From: Holothuria scabra | Lineage: Eukaryota > Echinodermata > Holothuroidea > Aspidochirotida > Holothuriidae | NCBI GenBank assembly: GCA_037179385.1 | Contig: CM074185.1 | Location: 50,843,000 to 50,906,999, forward strand | DNA length: 64,000 bases | Direction of reading: 5' to 3' | Shown here: positions 13,085-25,700 of the stretch, piece after piece | How positions within the stretch are numbered: position 1 is the stretch's first letter | How the letters are laid out: every line of letters starts with the position of its first letter | The notes under the pieces: model-generated | What the model was told of the DNA's origin: nothing | Databases searched by the model: none | What the model saw: the letters and a program-made list of their open reading frames with translations, nothing else | Made by a program: the position numbers and the translations under genes

Positions 13085-14360
13085 GTGGATCACTACTGGA
13101 TCAAAGGTTCTCTAGATCAAAGACTGTTTGCCAGATCAAATGATCAGTGGGGAAAGATAGTGATGCCTGAGAAAGACCACTGGTCCACAGTTTCACTAGA
13201 TCAATGGTTTATCAGATTAAAGGCTCATTAGATAGAAGGTTCACTAGATCATAGACCACTAGTCTGAAGGTTTACTAGATCATAGGGTCATTAGATGGAA
13301 GGTTTACTTGATCAACCATTCATGGGATTGATGATTCAGGATGATTCAGGAAATTTACAACAGACCTAGTGAACCTTTTGTTTAGTGAATCTTTGATCTA
13401 TTAAACCTTTTCAGCAAGTGAATATTCAATCTACTGTAGCAACCCTTTTATGTAGTAAACCTTTCCAGCTAGTGAACCTTCAATCTAGTGACACTATGAT
13501 CTAGTAAACCTTCCATCTTGTGAACCTTCAATCTTCTGAACCTTTCCTGCTAGTTAACGTTTCCTGCTAATGAACCTTCAAGCTAGTGAACCTTCCATCT
13601 AGAGACCCTTTGATCTAGTAAACCTTTCCAGCAAGTGAATATTCAATCTACCGTAGCAACCCTTTTATGTAGTAAACCTTCTATGTAGTGAACCTTCAGT
13701 CTAGTGATCCTTTGATCTAGTAAACCTTCCATCTAGTGAACCTTCAATCTTCTGAACCTTTCCTGCAAGTGAACCATCCATCTAATGAATCTTTGATCTA
13801 GTAAGCCTTTCTAGCTAGTGAACCTTCAATCTAGTGACCCTTTGATCTAGTAAACCTTCCATCTTGTGAACCTTCAATCTTCTGAACCTTTCCTGCTAGT
13901 TAACATTTCCTACTAATGAACCTTCAAGCTAGTGAACCTTCCATCTAGAGACCCTTTGATCTAGTAAGCCTTTCTAGCTAGTGAACCTTCAATCTAGTGA
14001 CCCTTTGATCTAGTAAACCTTCCATCTTGTGAACCTTCAATCTTTTGAACCTTTCCTGCTAGTTAACGTTTCCTGCTAATGAACCTTCAAGCTAGCGAAC
14101 CTTCCATCTAGAGACCCTTTGATCTAGTAAACCTTTCCAGCAAGTGAACCTTCAATCTAGTGACCCTTTGTTCTAGCCTAAACCTTCCATCTTGTGAACC
14201 TTAATCTTCTGAACCTTTCCTGCTAGTTAACGTTTCCTTCTAATGAACCTTCAAGCTAGAGAACCTTCCATCTAGAGACCCTTTGATCTAGTAAACCTTT
14301 CCAGTTAGTGAACCATCAATCTAGTGAACCTTCTCCACTGTCAAAATCCTCAATCTTCTG
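13085..14360. repeat. Strand-switching minisatellite with higher-order repeats
   Basis: The basic unit is about 17-20 bp, consensus CTAGTGAACCTTCAAT with variants such as GATCTAGTAAACCTTCCATC. From about 13,365 to 14,360 units run in one orientation and form a higher-order repeat of roughly 163-173 bp; the block starting AAACCTTCCATCTTGTGAA occurs at 13,506, 13,852, 14,015 and 14,180. From 13,085 to about 13,325 the same units appear reverse-complemented (GGTTCACTAGATC, GGTTTACTAGATC, GATGGAAGGTTTACT). The switch point lies in 13,326-13,365, around a duplicated GATGATTCAGGA. It has no coding potential. Confidence 0.85.
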
Positions 14361-14895
14361 AACCTTAGACTTAGTGAACTTTCAATGTAACAAACCTTCT
14401 GTATTTTCAAAATCTTTGATCTTTCCAATGATCACTAATCTTGAAATGTCTCTCATATTCACTCTTTTTCTGCAGAAGGGTAGCATTATTTTGACTGAAC
14501 CAGAAAACAAGTGCTTTTGCTTTGTAAAATATGGTTTTATAAAATTAACTGCAAGCCCAGCTAAGGGGGGTATGCTTCGAAAAGGTAAAACAACACCATG
14601 CTGAAAAGTTCATATAAAAGTTATATTTCGTAAGAGAAATATTTTGATATGTTCACAGAACAAATCTTTTCATCTTGCAAGTCAAGATTCAATTATGTTA
14701 GGTCATAAAAGGGTCAGTTGAAAATTTTAATTTATTACACCTCCATTAAAATGCAAAACATCCAACCCTCTTCCCTCCCTTGACCCCCTCCCCCATACAC
14801 ACTAACCCAAGTCTGTCAGTCACAAATGCAACTGATGATGGCTCTCATTCTCAGGCAATTTCATTTCAAATATTTTCAGTACAAAATTGTCAACC
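14361..14895. other. Spacer, nothing recognised
   Basis: Ordinary AT-rich sequence with a pyrimidine-rich stretch near 14,770-14,800. No gene or element is supported. Confidence 0.4.
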
Positions 14896-15200
14896 TTAAA
14901 GGCAGTCATTCGTCACCCCAAACTACAGTTTCAGTATGCGTACATCAAAAGTCTCAATTGGTACAGCTCTTTGATTGGCATCAAATTCAAACAATGCATC
15001 ATAGCTAAATTACACAGCATGGGCACTGAGAGTGTCTTGATTACACATTATGGACTTGTATGCCCACTGAGACAAGCCATGAATCAATAAACTAGGATTG
15101 TGTCTGGATAAAGATGAGTTTTAGATAAATGTGGGAGGAGCTAGAAGTAAGTAGGTTGGGAGAATTGGAACTGTTTGGGATGATGAAAATATGCCTTTAA
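14896..15200 (+). mobile_element. TTAA-flanked MITE, copy 2 (best preserved)
   Basis: TTAA at 14,896-14,899 and TTAA at 15,197-15,200 bracket the element. The imperfect terminal inverted repeats are AGGCAGTCATTCGTCACCCC and, reversed from the right end, AGGCATATTTTCATCATCCC. The body is nearly the same as in the copy at 6-310, which points to fairly recent amplification. The TTAA duplication and lack of transposase suggest a piggyBac-dependent non-autonomous element. Confidence 0.65.
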
Positions 15201-16362
15201 AAAGCCAGGTCTATTTCAGTCCCCACCAGTATTAATCTGATAATAATCCAAGTAGTCACCAGACAGCTTATAACATGTCTAAATGTGACCAAGGCAAAAA
15301 TGAAGTAGGAAGATATAGGATACACAGCACCCTCTGCTTGTAGAGTTACCACTCTGTTATTAGTTTGTCAGACGGATAGTATAGGTATAAATGGTATACA
15401 TAGGAGGTAGGTAACATCCGTCACAGACTTCCAAACCAGGGAGTTTTGGGGAAATTGTTGGCAGATTGAAAACCACAGTACCAGTATCTATGATTAGTTT
15501 TGAGTGTTACATGTGCACAGGAAGCTCTTGTCTTCAACTTTCTTTCAAGAATCAATTAAGTAAGCAGGCAAAAAAGAGATGTGTCAGAATATGCTCCATG
15601 GAGTATGGTTTTCTTGGTGATCACCTAGCACTGAGTATCAGACTGTATTACGTCAATTTGTAGCTTTGAGATTGCACTGTTATGATCAAGGGTGGCTATT
15701 CGTCCTCAATAGTCCTCAATATTGGAGTGGGGGGGGGGGGGGGAGATTATGATTACAACATTGTCAAAAACAAAAAAGCTGTGTGAAAAGTCAATGAGCA
15801 GTTTATGAAAGAGTGGGGGAGACATTCCCTGCCCTTCCCCCAGAATTTACACCCATCATTATAAAGCATTAAGGCTGAATTTATATAGGGTCTGGTATGT
15901 GTATTGCTGATTAGAACATGGGAAAGGGACTTGAGAATGCTTTGCATCCAACATGCTAGAAAAGAAAAGATTGAGAGATGGAAATGTTGCAATATTTTCA
16001 GGAGATTGACAAAACCTTGATGGGTATATGATAATATGTAAGGTAATTATTTTCTTCATCAACATTTGTGTTCAGGCATTTTTTTTTTTCTGTGTGATGG
16101 AGTATAATTTGGTCTTTCAATGCATGCATGAAAAGATAAACCACTGAACTATATAAGAAATTGATTAGTTATTGTACATACATATCATAAAAAATATGCA
16201 ATAGGAAATATAGATGTATAACTGATGCCATGCTTTAAGTGTTTTTCTTTATTCGTTAAGTTTTAATTACCTGAACCTTGGACTGGATGAAAAAAGAAAT
16301 TGCACTCTACGTAATGATGGCAGAATGATTTAAAGAGCAAGTATGGCCACTTGATGACGGAA
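15201..16362. other. Spacer with poly-G module
   Basis: No gene is recognised. A G16-type run at 15,727-15,742 lies in a module (15,680-15,855) that resembles the one at 5,150-5,310. Both look like decayed members of one interspersed repeat family. Confidence 0.35.
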
Positions 16363-16368
16363 CTACGA

Positions 16369-16624
16369 ACTGCGTGTCTGGTCTAATGGTAAGAGCATCC
16401 GCCTCTCACGCAGAAGGCCCGGGTTCCCTTCCTAGGTCGAGTCATACCATAGACTCTAGAAACGGAACCTACTGCCGTTGTGCATGATGCTCCGCATAAG
16501 CAATGGAGTAGGGAAAACAAGCCAGTGAGCCAAAACTGGAAAAAAGGCTGTGGCCGGCTTGACTTGTACCAATAGGTTGGAAACTGGGCCGTAAAACTCC
16601 ATCTAATAAACTAACTTGATGGAT
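16369..16624 (+). mobile_element. tRNA-derived SINE with 6-bp target duplication
   Basis: The head carries RNA polymerase III promoter boxes: an A-box-like TGGTCTAATGG (16,379 on) and a B-box-like GGGTTCCCTTCC (about 16,431). The body continues CTACTGCCGTTGTGCATGAT, then ends AATAGGTTGGAAACTGGGCC and CTCCATCTAATAAACTAA. CTACGA precedes (16,363-16,368) and follows (16,625-16,630) the element, as expected for LINE-assisted insertion. Body or tail fragments recur at 16,656, 33,500, 36,925, 37,525 and 44,865, so this is a family of this genome. It is not a functional tRNA: no acceptor stem pairs. Confidence 0.75.
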
Positions 16625-16655
16625 CTACGAGTTATACATATACAAGGGGAGGGGT

Positions 16656-16872
16656 GCAGTTAGTCAGTTAGATGGAGTTTAACAGCCCAGTTTTCAACCT
16701 ATTGGCCTTTTTCCACTTGCGGCTCATTGGCTCGTTTTCTCTTTTCTATTGCTTATGCTGAGCAACAAGCACAATCCCAGGAGGTTTCCCTTTTGAAGTC
16801 TTCCGTAAGACTCGGCCAGGACTCAAACTCTTGACCTCAAAACTGCAACTATTCCACTGGAGTGTAACCCCA
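16656..16872 (-). mobile_element. SINE, inverted copy facing the previous one
   Basis: Read on the minus strand it has a B-box-like GAGTTTGAGTCCTGG, the body GCTCAGCATAAGCAATAG, ACGAGCCAATGAGCC, and the tail CCAATAGGTTGAAAACTGGG..CTCCATCTAAC. It is diverged from the plus-strand copy 30 bp away, so the two tails meet head-on and could pair in a transcript. Confidence 0.7.
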
Positions 16873-17258
16873 TAATAAGCTCTCCTGCAACATTTGTTCC
16901 TATCGATACTCAGAAACAGATACACTGCTTGTGTTCAGTTCACACACATAAAATCACATTTGGTACTTTAATGAATAGTAGCTTGTGTACCTGAAACGGA
17001 AGTGACTTTTACTGTTACAAATCAGTATGGTCCCGAATTTGACTTTCTTAAAATAATTGAGAGAGTATAAGTACTCCTTATCAAACAAATAACTGATTTT
17101 ATTACATATTTGTTTGTAGTCCTAAAATTGTTATCCCCTCATCAAATTCATGAAACTACATTGCCCCTGGTTACCTACTTGTTTACATATGTAGTCCTAC
17201 TCACCTGAAGTACCTGGCAAGCTTAGGCCTAGTAATAAAGATACAAGTAGGGTAGCCA

Positions 17259-17437
17259 CAGGGGTAGTTTTGGGGATTAGAACCCCCATGACCCAACCTT
17301 ACAATGCAAAAACATCTAAAATATTGATCTTCCCTCTCTGTTCTTAGACTTTTCCCTCATATTGTGGCCCAACCCCATCCCCCCCCCCCCCATGACACTA
17401 AACTCCTCCCCGTGAAACAATCCTGGCTATGCCCCTG
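17259..17437. mobile_element. MITE with CAGGGG ends (hAT-like)
   Basis: It starts CAGGGGTAGTTTTGG and ends CCTGGCTATGCCCCTG, whose reverse complement is CAGGGGCATAGCCAGG. A poly-C run (17,381-17,393) lies inside. Terminal CAGGG inverted repeats are common in hAT-derived MITEs. The class is inferred from the ends only. Confidence 0.45.
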
Positions 17438-18229
17438 AAATATACTATCTTATGAACCACAAAATTGGTAGAAGTTGAATACTTTGTTTACTTTCACAAA
17501 ACACACAAAAAAAAAACAAAAAGACAGTACTTTGAGAAAATTCATGTAATACGTGTCTTGACTATTGAAATTTGCAGCAACATTTTTTTTTGTTCAGGCC
17601 ATTGCTGATCACATATGTTTGTAGTACATGGGAAATAGAAGATATTGTGCTCATTTTAACAAAAATATTAGGTCAACCTGTTAATGGTTTATCACTACAC
17701 TGTAAACATATGCACACTTAAAGCAATCATTCATTCATCTGCGATCACAGAAGGAAATAATTGTAATAAAAGAAAGAACCAGACTAAATTTTACCTTCAT
17801 ATCATCTGACAATTAGCATGTAAAATCAAGTAAATTTTTTCCAGGTCCCCAACAAGGTAACTTTTATTTCATAGAGCCAATTCCCCCACACAAAATAGAC
17901 TAAGAGATCTTATCATCCATTTGGCCAATGCTTAAATTGCTTCCACGCTCACATTTGTAGCTGAAAATGCACAATTTACTAAGTGCAAACTAGCCATCGA
18001 TACCTTCAACTGCACTGACCGGAACCAATCCAGTCTCTATTTTCAATAAACAGTTTTACTGTACATGTTCCCTTCCCCATTCTAATATGTGAATTGGATG
18101 TCAAAGTCCAAATAAATTTTGAAACGCCTGATCCTCTCACCCCACACAGTTCCAATTCTCCTATCCTACTTGCCTAAGCCCCTTAATATTCATCCTCATC
18201 TAAACAAGATATCAGTTTATTGTTTAAGG

Positions 18230-18375
18230 GTGAGTATACAAGACCCTGGTGTGAAATCAAAACACTCTAGAGTATGGGACATGTGTTATTTGAGCTCTTC
18301 AGTTTTTGATCTAGCTGTCAGTCAAAGAGCTGTGCCAATAAAGATTTTTTGTAGACTCATAAAAGAATTGTAGTT
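18230..18375 (+). repeat. Interspersed repeat 'GAGTATACAAG / GTCAATCAAAGA'
   Basis: It shares the order GGGTGAGTATACAAG, ATCAAAACACTCT, GCTGTCAGTCAAAGAGCTGTGCCAAT and TGTAGAC with segments at 46,290-46,460 and 60,345-60,510. It is non-coding, and no termini are clear. Confidence 0.5.
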
Positions 18376-18483
18376 CAGGGTAAGAGGGTTGGCCCTTTAA
18401 GGAAAAGAATATAAATGTGGATAAGCAAAATTTGTTTTGTCTACAAGTATCCAACTAATAACAATTTGAAAATACCAAGGAAG

Positions 18484-18651
18484 CAGTGGCGAAGCTACCA
18501 TGTGGTCAAGAGGGGTGACCACCACTCCTGACAAACTAAATTGCCTGCCAACGCTTTTTAAGGTTTCTGTCATCCTGCTTTTGAATGCTTTAACATGCCC
18601 TTGCAGGCAATCCCCTTCCCCCACCTGCCAAAAACTCCAGCTCCACCACTG
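18484..18651. mobile_element. MITE with CAGTGGCG ends (hAT-like)
   Basis: The left end is CAGTGGCGAAGCTACC and the right end GGAGCTGGAG-type complement (CTCCAGCTCCACCACTG), giving imperfect inverted repeats of about 15 bp. Flanks CAAGGAAG and CTAAGAAG are similar enough to be a decayed 8-bp target duplication. CAGTGGCG termini with 8-bp duplications are typical of hAT MITEs in many animals. Confidence 0.6.
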
Positions 18652-21600
18652 CTAAGAAGTAAATTTTTAGCAGCTCACTCACCAGGGGGACTGCTGATGT
18701 GAACCAGGAGCAAACAGTCCCATGCGTTCCATAATTCTGTAATTCTATCAGATTTTAAACATATGCAATGAATATAGTGAATACACCAAACAAATAACAA
18801 ACCAGAGACTAATCACACCTTTACCAACATTTCCTACCCACCGCACTCCAGAAAACTTGCAACCTTGAACATATATTGGTAGAAAAATCATCCAGCACCT
18901 TTCACTCATGGCATAACACTTCAGAATCTTATTATAAATTGCTTTAAAGAGTGAGAGCTTGGGTGATTTAAAATCAAAGAAACAACCATTTATATTTGAA
19001 AAGCATACATGATATTTGATAAAAGCATGCACAGGCAAATAATGTACAATACTTAGGTAATGAACAAACAATTCCATTAATGCCTAAAGCTGTATTGTTT
19101 CTCTATTCTCAGCCTCTTCAAGAACTGAAGACAGTGTTCCTGTATGAGCCAAACACATTCGTAACCTGTTCACGTACCAAAATCTCACACCACCTTGCTG
19201 GTGATGCAGCGAGAACACACAGTAAGCAAGATCACGGAATATCTTCTCTTAGGAAGAAAACTAAGGAAACGTCAGCATTTCAATGACAAAACTTAAGCAG
19301 AACTTAATGGAATATATCACTAAAACATCAATTTTTAGGGCTTATTATAAAAAATTCAAAGAAGAAAGTGGTGAAAAGACCAAAATTATGACACAGTACA
19401 GTTGGACATTAAGCCAACATGCATAGGGTGACTTGTGCCCATGGTAGCTATACCTGCTAAGGTTTGGCACCGCAGAAGGGGTACCCCCATGGTCTTGGCA
19501 TGTAGAGATTATTGATTTAGGGTTCATTTAAAGTCATTTCATTCAAGGACACTACACATTAGACATAAGGTTGCCTCTATACAATTTATACCCGACACCC
19601 CACTTTTTGTTTAAAAAGTGATGTTACAGCAAGGTCAACCCGACTTCCTATTATCAGCTTTCTGTCAATAGTAGCTGCCATGTTCAGGTCTATGTAAACA
19701 AAGAGCCTCACTGTAAACCTCATTCATAAAGGCAGAGGCTGTTTATTCAATGCAAGCCAAGTTTGCAACCAGAGCTGCCTCAGCAGACCAGGACAATAGG
19801 CTTATCTCTTTGGACACATGTAGGCTGGTTGTGCTGGCACTGAAGCGTGATGAATTGTGTAAACAAAGAGGGGCCAGACTGCATAGAGGTAGCTTATGCC
19901 TAATGACCATGAGTTGCTCACTGAGAAATTTGTAAATGCAACTCACCCAAGTCTGCAGTCCTAGGACAGTTACCAACATACAACAAGAAGATCTTTAACA
20001 TTAACACAACATTACTCACTATCTTACTTAACTCCCACATCTTTATCTGATCCTCAGACACATGTTATCTTCAGCTCACATTACAAAATAGGATCAAGCA
20101 AACTGAAAACACATAACCTTCAGGCATGAATAAGGTAGTCTGGTATCTTTTACCAAAGATCTACAGTAATGTGCTCCAACGGCTTCAACTCCACCCTACC
20201 TCAAACCTACATTTACTGGAAAACACTGGATCAAAACCATTGTATAAACTCTACAACAGACTACTTTTTCCAAAGGAAGAAAATATTCAAACTTAAAGTA
20301 GCCAATGAACTAACAGCACACTACCACCTTCACTCTTAATTGGTTTAAGTTTCCTTTGTCTATTTTAAATCACGTCTTGCTCCTAGTGACATCACTCAGC
20401 TTCAATTGATTGATAAAAACTTTGTAGAGGAATAATATTCTCCATAGCAACAAACATTTTCTGCTTATCAAGTAGTATTAAATATTTCACAAGAAACTGC
20501 AGCTAAATGGTCCAAACAGATAAGAGTAAAACTGGTTCACTATACGACCCATCATGCACCTTTTCTGACAATTGTACCTAAAATAAAACATTGAACACAA
20601 TGTCTTTTGATACATGATGTACATTTTATATTTCCCTCTGACTGCTTTTCCAGACCTACTTTTAAATTAGGTTAATAAATCCAGAAGATTACATTTGAAA
20701 CTGACAAACAGCAGACATTCAAAATAGTCTGGAATTGCTATGCTCTTTTGTAAATCTCATGTCATTTGACTGAGAATAAAACCTATCTATCACCAATTCC
20801 TCATATCAAGTTTGATAGATCTAAACAATATTAACTGACAGTCATGAACACAGTTTTACATACCAATGGTTACAGAAAGTAAATCACTGCCCTTCATTGT
20901 TGAAGAATATTTTACAAGCATACTATGTGTTACATTGATGCTTGTGCAGCACATGGTAAAGTGTTTAGTGGCAAAGATGCAGGGACGTGGTGTACCTTGC
21001 TGTATAATTGTTGCACCCCTGGTCTGGAGACCATGCATGGAAAAGGAGCTAAGCAAAAGCATCTCCCCCTTGGGGAAATCAAACGTAAGTTATCAGTAAA
21101 GCCATGCCAACATGAGAAACTTCAAATCAAGTGATCCAACACTTTTCATAACAGCAGTTAAGTCAATAAAACAAGCCTGTTAAGAAAAAATCATGGATGC
21201 CAAGAAGACACTACAAATTGTACATCTTTGCCACAGTTAACTTAAATCAGAAGATACTTTCAAACTGATCAAAAAGCCATCCACCCACAGTTAAAGAAAA
21301 AGTTGACTCAGCTAACCAATTTCATTTTAGCTTCACAAATGGTGTGAATCAATATTTGTATGCTCTTTTTACAGGCATGGTTTGTGATCATAGATTTTGA
21401 CAACTCTTAAAAAACAGGGTGCGATAAATAGACAATATAGAAACATTTATTGCTGATCAATATGGTCATGCTATTTCAGCCTTTGACATTAATATAATAC
21501 TCTTTCACACATTGTTGAACAAGTGTAGCAATATGAACAATTTGGCTCGTGAAGAGTGAGATTCTACATCTAAAATTAAAACACCTTTTTTTGTCAGATT

Positions 21601-22602
21601 CCCAAGGGTATACTTAAATGCTCATGTCTATTGCAGATATCATGCTTTTTAAGAATGGAAGCAGTGCCTTTTTTAATTAAACTGTACAATGCTTGCCTAC
21701 TATGGAGAGTTGGTTGAAGTATTTTAATTTTGTATTTCACCAGTTTGAAACCAAATTTGTTGTTTTGTGGTTTTGTCACAATAATTTAAATGGATTCTTA
21801 GTCTTGTCTTTTCCGAGTACCTTTCATAAAGATGAAGAATTTCTTTCTACACAACTCTTCCATAATTTGAACCTGAATAAACAGCTTTCCTTTTAATACT
21901 GAACATACCTACCCATGCCACTAGTCCTAGATCTTCTAGGGCCCATTACTGACATAATTTTACTCTAATTCAACCAAAAATAGAGTGGAAATTTACTCCT
22001 CCTCCTAAAACACTGGGAGCAAATTTTCAATTTTAAGAGAAAAAATTTGTACGTTTGAAGATTTTTTTTTGCTTGGTAAATTACTGATTAAGGATAAATT
22101 ATTGTAACCTTGCTATCTCCTACCTACACAATATTTCCTTTAAGGCATTTTTGCTAAAGACTCATTCGTGGTAACAAACAAATGGGGTCATGGCTGCTTG
22201 ACAACAGAGTTGATGATAAGTGCTTACATTTTAATCACAATGAAATGTCTCTTTGTCTACATTTTACAAGGATTCACGAGATCACTGCATGTGCAAAACC
22301 TAACATGCACCAAAATGTTCCTGCACATGCTCAATAGCAACCAGTGACGTAACCTTTCATGATTCTATCCCTGAACTCTGCTCTCAGTCCTACATTCTCC
22401 AGCTAACACAGGTATTGGCATCTTAACCAGGACTCAAAGACACTATTGCATTGACACCCAACCCAATTACAGTGCTGCCACCTTCTCCATTTCTTGCACA
22501 TTGTAATTGACATACTCTGCGGCCATTTCATCATTTGAAGCCCTTTATCAAACTGAATCAGATTCACTCTTTATGACATTAATGTTCCTCTACAGAGCTT
22601 CT
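18652..22602. other. 3' flank of ZER1, no gene seen
   Basis: About 4 kb downstream of the ZER1 stop, in its transcriptional sense. No coding exon is recognised on either strand. The first canonical AATAAA on the minus strand is at 21,446-21,451, which would imply a 3' UTR of about 1.15 kb. Whether it is used cannot be told from sequence. Confidence 0.4.
21446..21451 (-). terminator. Candidate ZER1 polyadenylation signal
   Basis: AATAAA on the minus strand, about 1.15 kb after the ZER1 stop codon. It is the nearest canonical hexamer I noticed; noncanonical signals closer to the stop are possible. Confidence 0.25.
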
Positions 22603-22763
22603 TCAGTTTGCTGTAAGGTTTCTGTCATGTAGATATTTCTTGTAAATTCTGATGGACCTGCTAAGCAAATGTCTGATTTTTTCAGGAGTTCCCGGAAAGT
22701 TGAACAATCTCTCCAGCTCTGCACATCCATTTTCTTTCCAAAGGAGTTCGCAATATTTCTCAG
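22603..22763 (-). CDS. ZER1: ZER1 coding exon 12 (C-terminus)
   Basis: Acceptor TTTCAG at 22,764-22,769; stop TGA at 22,603-22,605. It encodes residues 684-736, starting SEKYCELLWKENG and ending YLHDRNLTAN. This corresponds to the family segment 'YPDKYCPLLIKEGG' and the final helix. Confidence 0.9.
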
Positions 22764-25700
22764 CTGAAAGGTAAACATTCAGATCTAAACTGGTGAAAGA
22801 AGGCAATGCAACCAGTCCTTTTCACATCAACAGGACTTTAAAGGGAAATATTGCTTCTAAAATTCTCCAAAATAGCATTAAAAGTAAATAGCTTTAGTCA
22901 TTTTCAAATCATTTGGTCTTTCCAATAAATCCCAGCAATAGCTTCATTCCCTCAAAATATCATGCACAAGAAGAGTTATGGAAGTTGCATCTTTTGAAAT
23001 GCTGAAAGTTTAGGTGAACAAATTATTCTTGAGCAACAAACAACTGAATTTCTATCTGAGGGAAACTTATTTCTTGAAAAGACAGTTACCATACTGCCTT
23101 ATTTGTAATTATTTATCACTCTTTGCTTATAAATATTGGTTTTAAAAGGATGAAACTTCCTTGTGAAACAAACCCAATATTTCCCTTTTAAAGGGGGAGG
23201 GGTGAATTCTTTATGTGCTACCTACATATCTTTTGTCTGCCACTTATGATAGCAACAGAAGATTTTTTATGAATTGTGAGAAAAATTACTGACTTACATG
23301 ATACTGTACACAGATTAGCTATTGCCCATGCAGCCCAAAGTTGCACTTGGTATGTATGGTGCACAGCGAGGAGTCTTAGGATTGGTTGAAATGACCTGAT
23401 GCAGGAAAATAGAAATGAAAATATTATGACATCATTCCGTATAAAGATTAACAACTGTCCATACATACAAACCAAACAAGTAGCAATAGGTGCACATGAA
23501 TGAGTATTCAGAATCTACTTAGTGGTTAAACTATTGGCAACCCCAAAAAAAACCAAAAAGGCTTAGTGATTCCTTGTCACTCTCATTCCTTTTCAAGGTG
23601 GTGAACTACAGTTCCAACTTCAATGTCTGACAGTTATGATTGAAGGAAACATTGATAAACATTATGAAGTACGACACAAAACCATTTAAAGGGGCATTGT
23701 GAGTTGATATTTGCATTCGCATCATGTCAGGATCAGATCACTTGTGCTGGGTCAGAGTCTCTGCCCAAGATCAAATTTGTAGTGTGAATGCACATGTAGG
23801 AGATATTGTAGAGTAAATGCAAATCAAATCCCAATCTGACTCGCCAATTTTTATTCTGGGAAGAGAGGAGGAGCAGACAATTTGCAGGCGATTAAAATTT
23901 GTAGTGTAAATGCGTCAGGATCATTGGTAACCCAAAATCAATGGCAATTCAATGTGATTCATTTGAAGGTCACTTCAGCCAAATCACCCATTCGTGCACA
24001 CACAGTAGGACAATCAGAGTATCAGATGAGCAACGTGCACCAGGATTAAGCTTATAATTCCATCTACTTGTGATGTCAGATCTGGATATTGTTAATTACT
24101 CCTGTCCCTTATGATTAAAGATGTTAGAGGATACTCCTCTATGACAAAGCTAAATATCAGCATCAAAAGTCAGCTTAACTTCCACAAGTTACCAAAAATA
24201 TTTTTAATTTTGTATTTTTCTGCATCCTGGCTTGAAACTGTTTTGTGCATTATTTGTAACAGTGTCTTGTCACGAACTTTTGGTAACTGAATGGAACCAT
24301 TTAGTACCAACTCAAAAAAACAATTATTTGTAGGTGAGAAAATATAGACCTGCCTGGAATTTGACCATTTGTATTCATTATGTGAAGAACACTTTACAAG
24401 TCTGGTTTGGAACCAAGGAAATGTGCCACTCTAATGTGACCTGCATGTCACCCTCGTTAACACTGGTATTGATTGAGTGAACAAAAGGTTCAGTCCCACT
24501 AATTTAGATATTTTGTACTTTTTGAACAACCCACTCACCAGTTTGCTAAATGCCACCTCTGGTTGTGTATTTCACTTCATAAAGTTGCATTAATTTGTTT
24601 GGTTGCATAGTAAAGTCAAACTCTTTTAACAATTTTGCTCGAAGATTGTTTTAAGCTTTACTTCATGACACTTCTAGATGTAAAATCCATCACACCTGCT
24701 TGGGGGATTAATTTACTTTCACATTTGGGTGCTGGGGTGGTATCTTTTTGCATTTGCATACAATATAGGCCAACACACCTTAGGGCTCTGTGCTCCCACT
24801 GTAGTGTAGAAAGCAAGTTTGTCACCAGTAGCAACTAAAACGTCTCAAATCAAAATCCTGGCCATTGGACTTGTTTCAAAGAATTAACAAAGTTTTGAGA
24901 GAGCACACCTTACCTGTAATTGATGTTTCTGTGTGAATCCAAATCCCATGAATCAATGGCAGTCTCTAGTTCCCTCAACATCTCATTTCTAGAGATATTT
25001 CTTGGTGTCCAGGCCAACGGTCCATCTGATGCAATGTGTGACAATGTTCCAGCTGCATTATAGCTGACCTCAATACCGTCACTCTTGCATTGGAGGAGCT
25101 TACTGTTCCGATAAATTTAAAAAAAAAGACAATATTTCAAAATGTGTCCGTTTTTCTTGTTTCTTAAAAACATTCATGACTCCAAAACTCAAGTGAAATC
25201 TGATTTTAATGGACAGGAGCTTCAGTCTTCCAATGCCTTGCATTGTATTGGTTGTTGAAGATCATGATTCCTTTAGCTAACAAGAAAGATGAAATTTTCC
25301 AAACCATTTGATGCTGGCAAGCCTTTCAAGATTTTGCAACATTTTTTTACTTTTAGCAGTTTGCATGTAATTTATTATAACATAGTTCCATCTCTCAGTG
25401 CAACTATCCATTTCTAAAGGTTATTACAACAAGGATCATTTTGAGTACATTTTTATATCATGCTAAAAAAGACACAGAAAAGAATAACAAAATATTAAAA
25501 ACACAGACACCAGACAAATTAATATGCACATTATTTCTTTTAAAAATGCAGCTTCTGTTTAAATCAAGACAGCACGCCCCTATTAGAATATATATAAATG
25601 CGTTCACCCACACAAGGAGTCCCAAAAGGACAGCCCTTTTTCAATATCTTGCAAGTGAGATGGGATATTTGGAACAATGACACAAAAGTAAACTATACGA

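Noticed and set aside
16369..16445. A tRNA-Glu-like gene
   Set aside because: The flanks do not form an acceptor stem and the sequence continues into a repeated SINE body with a target duplication.
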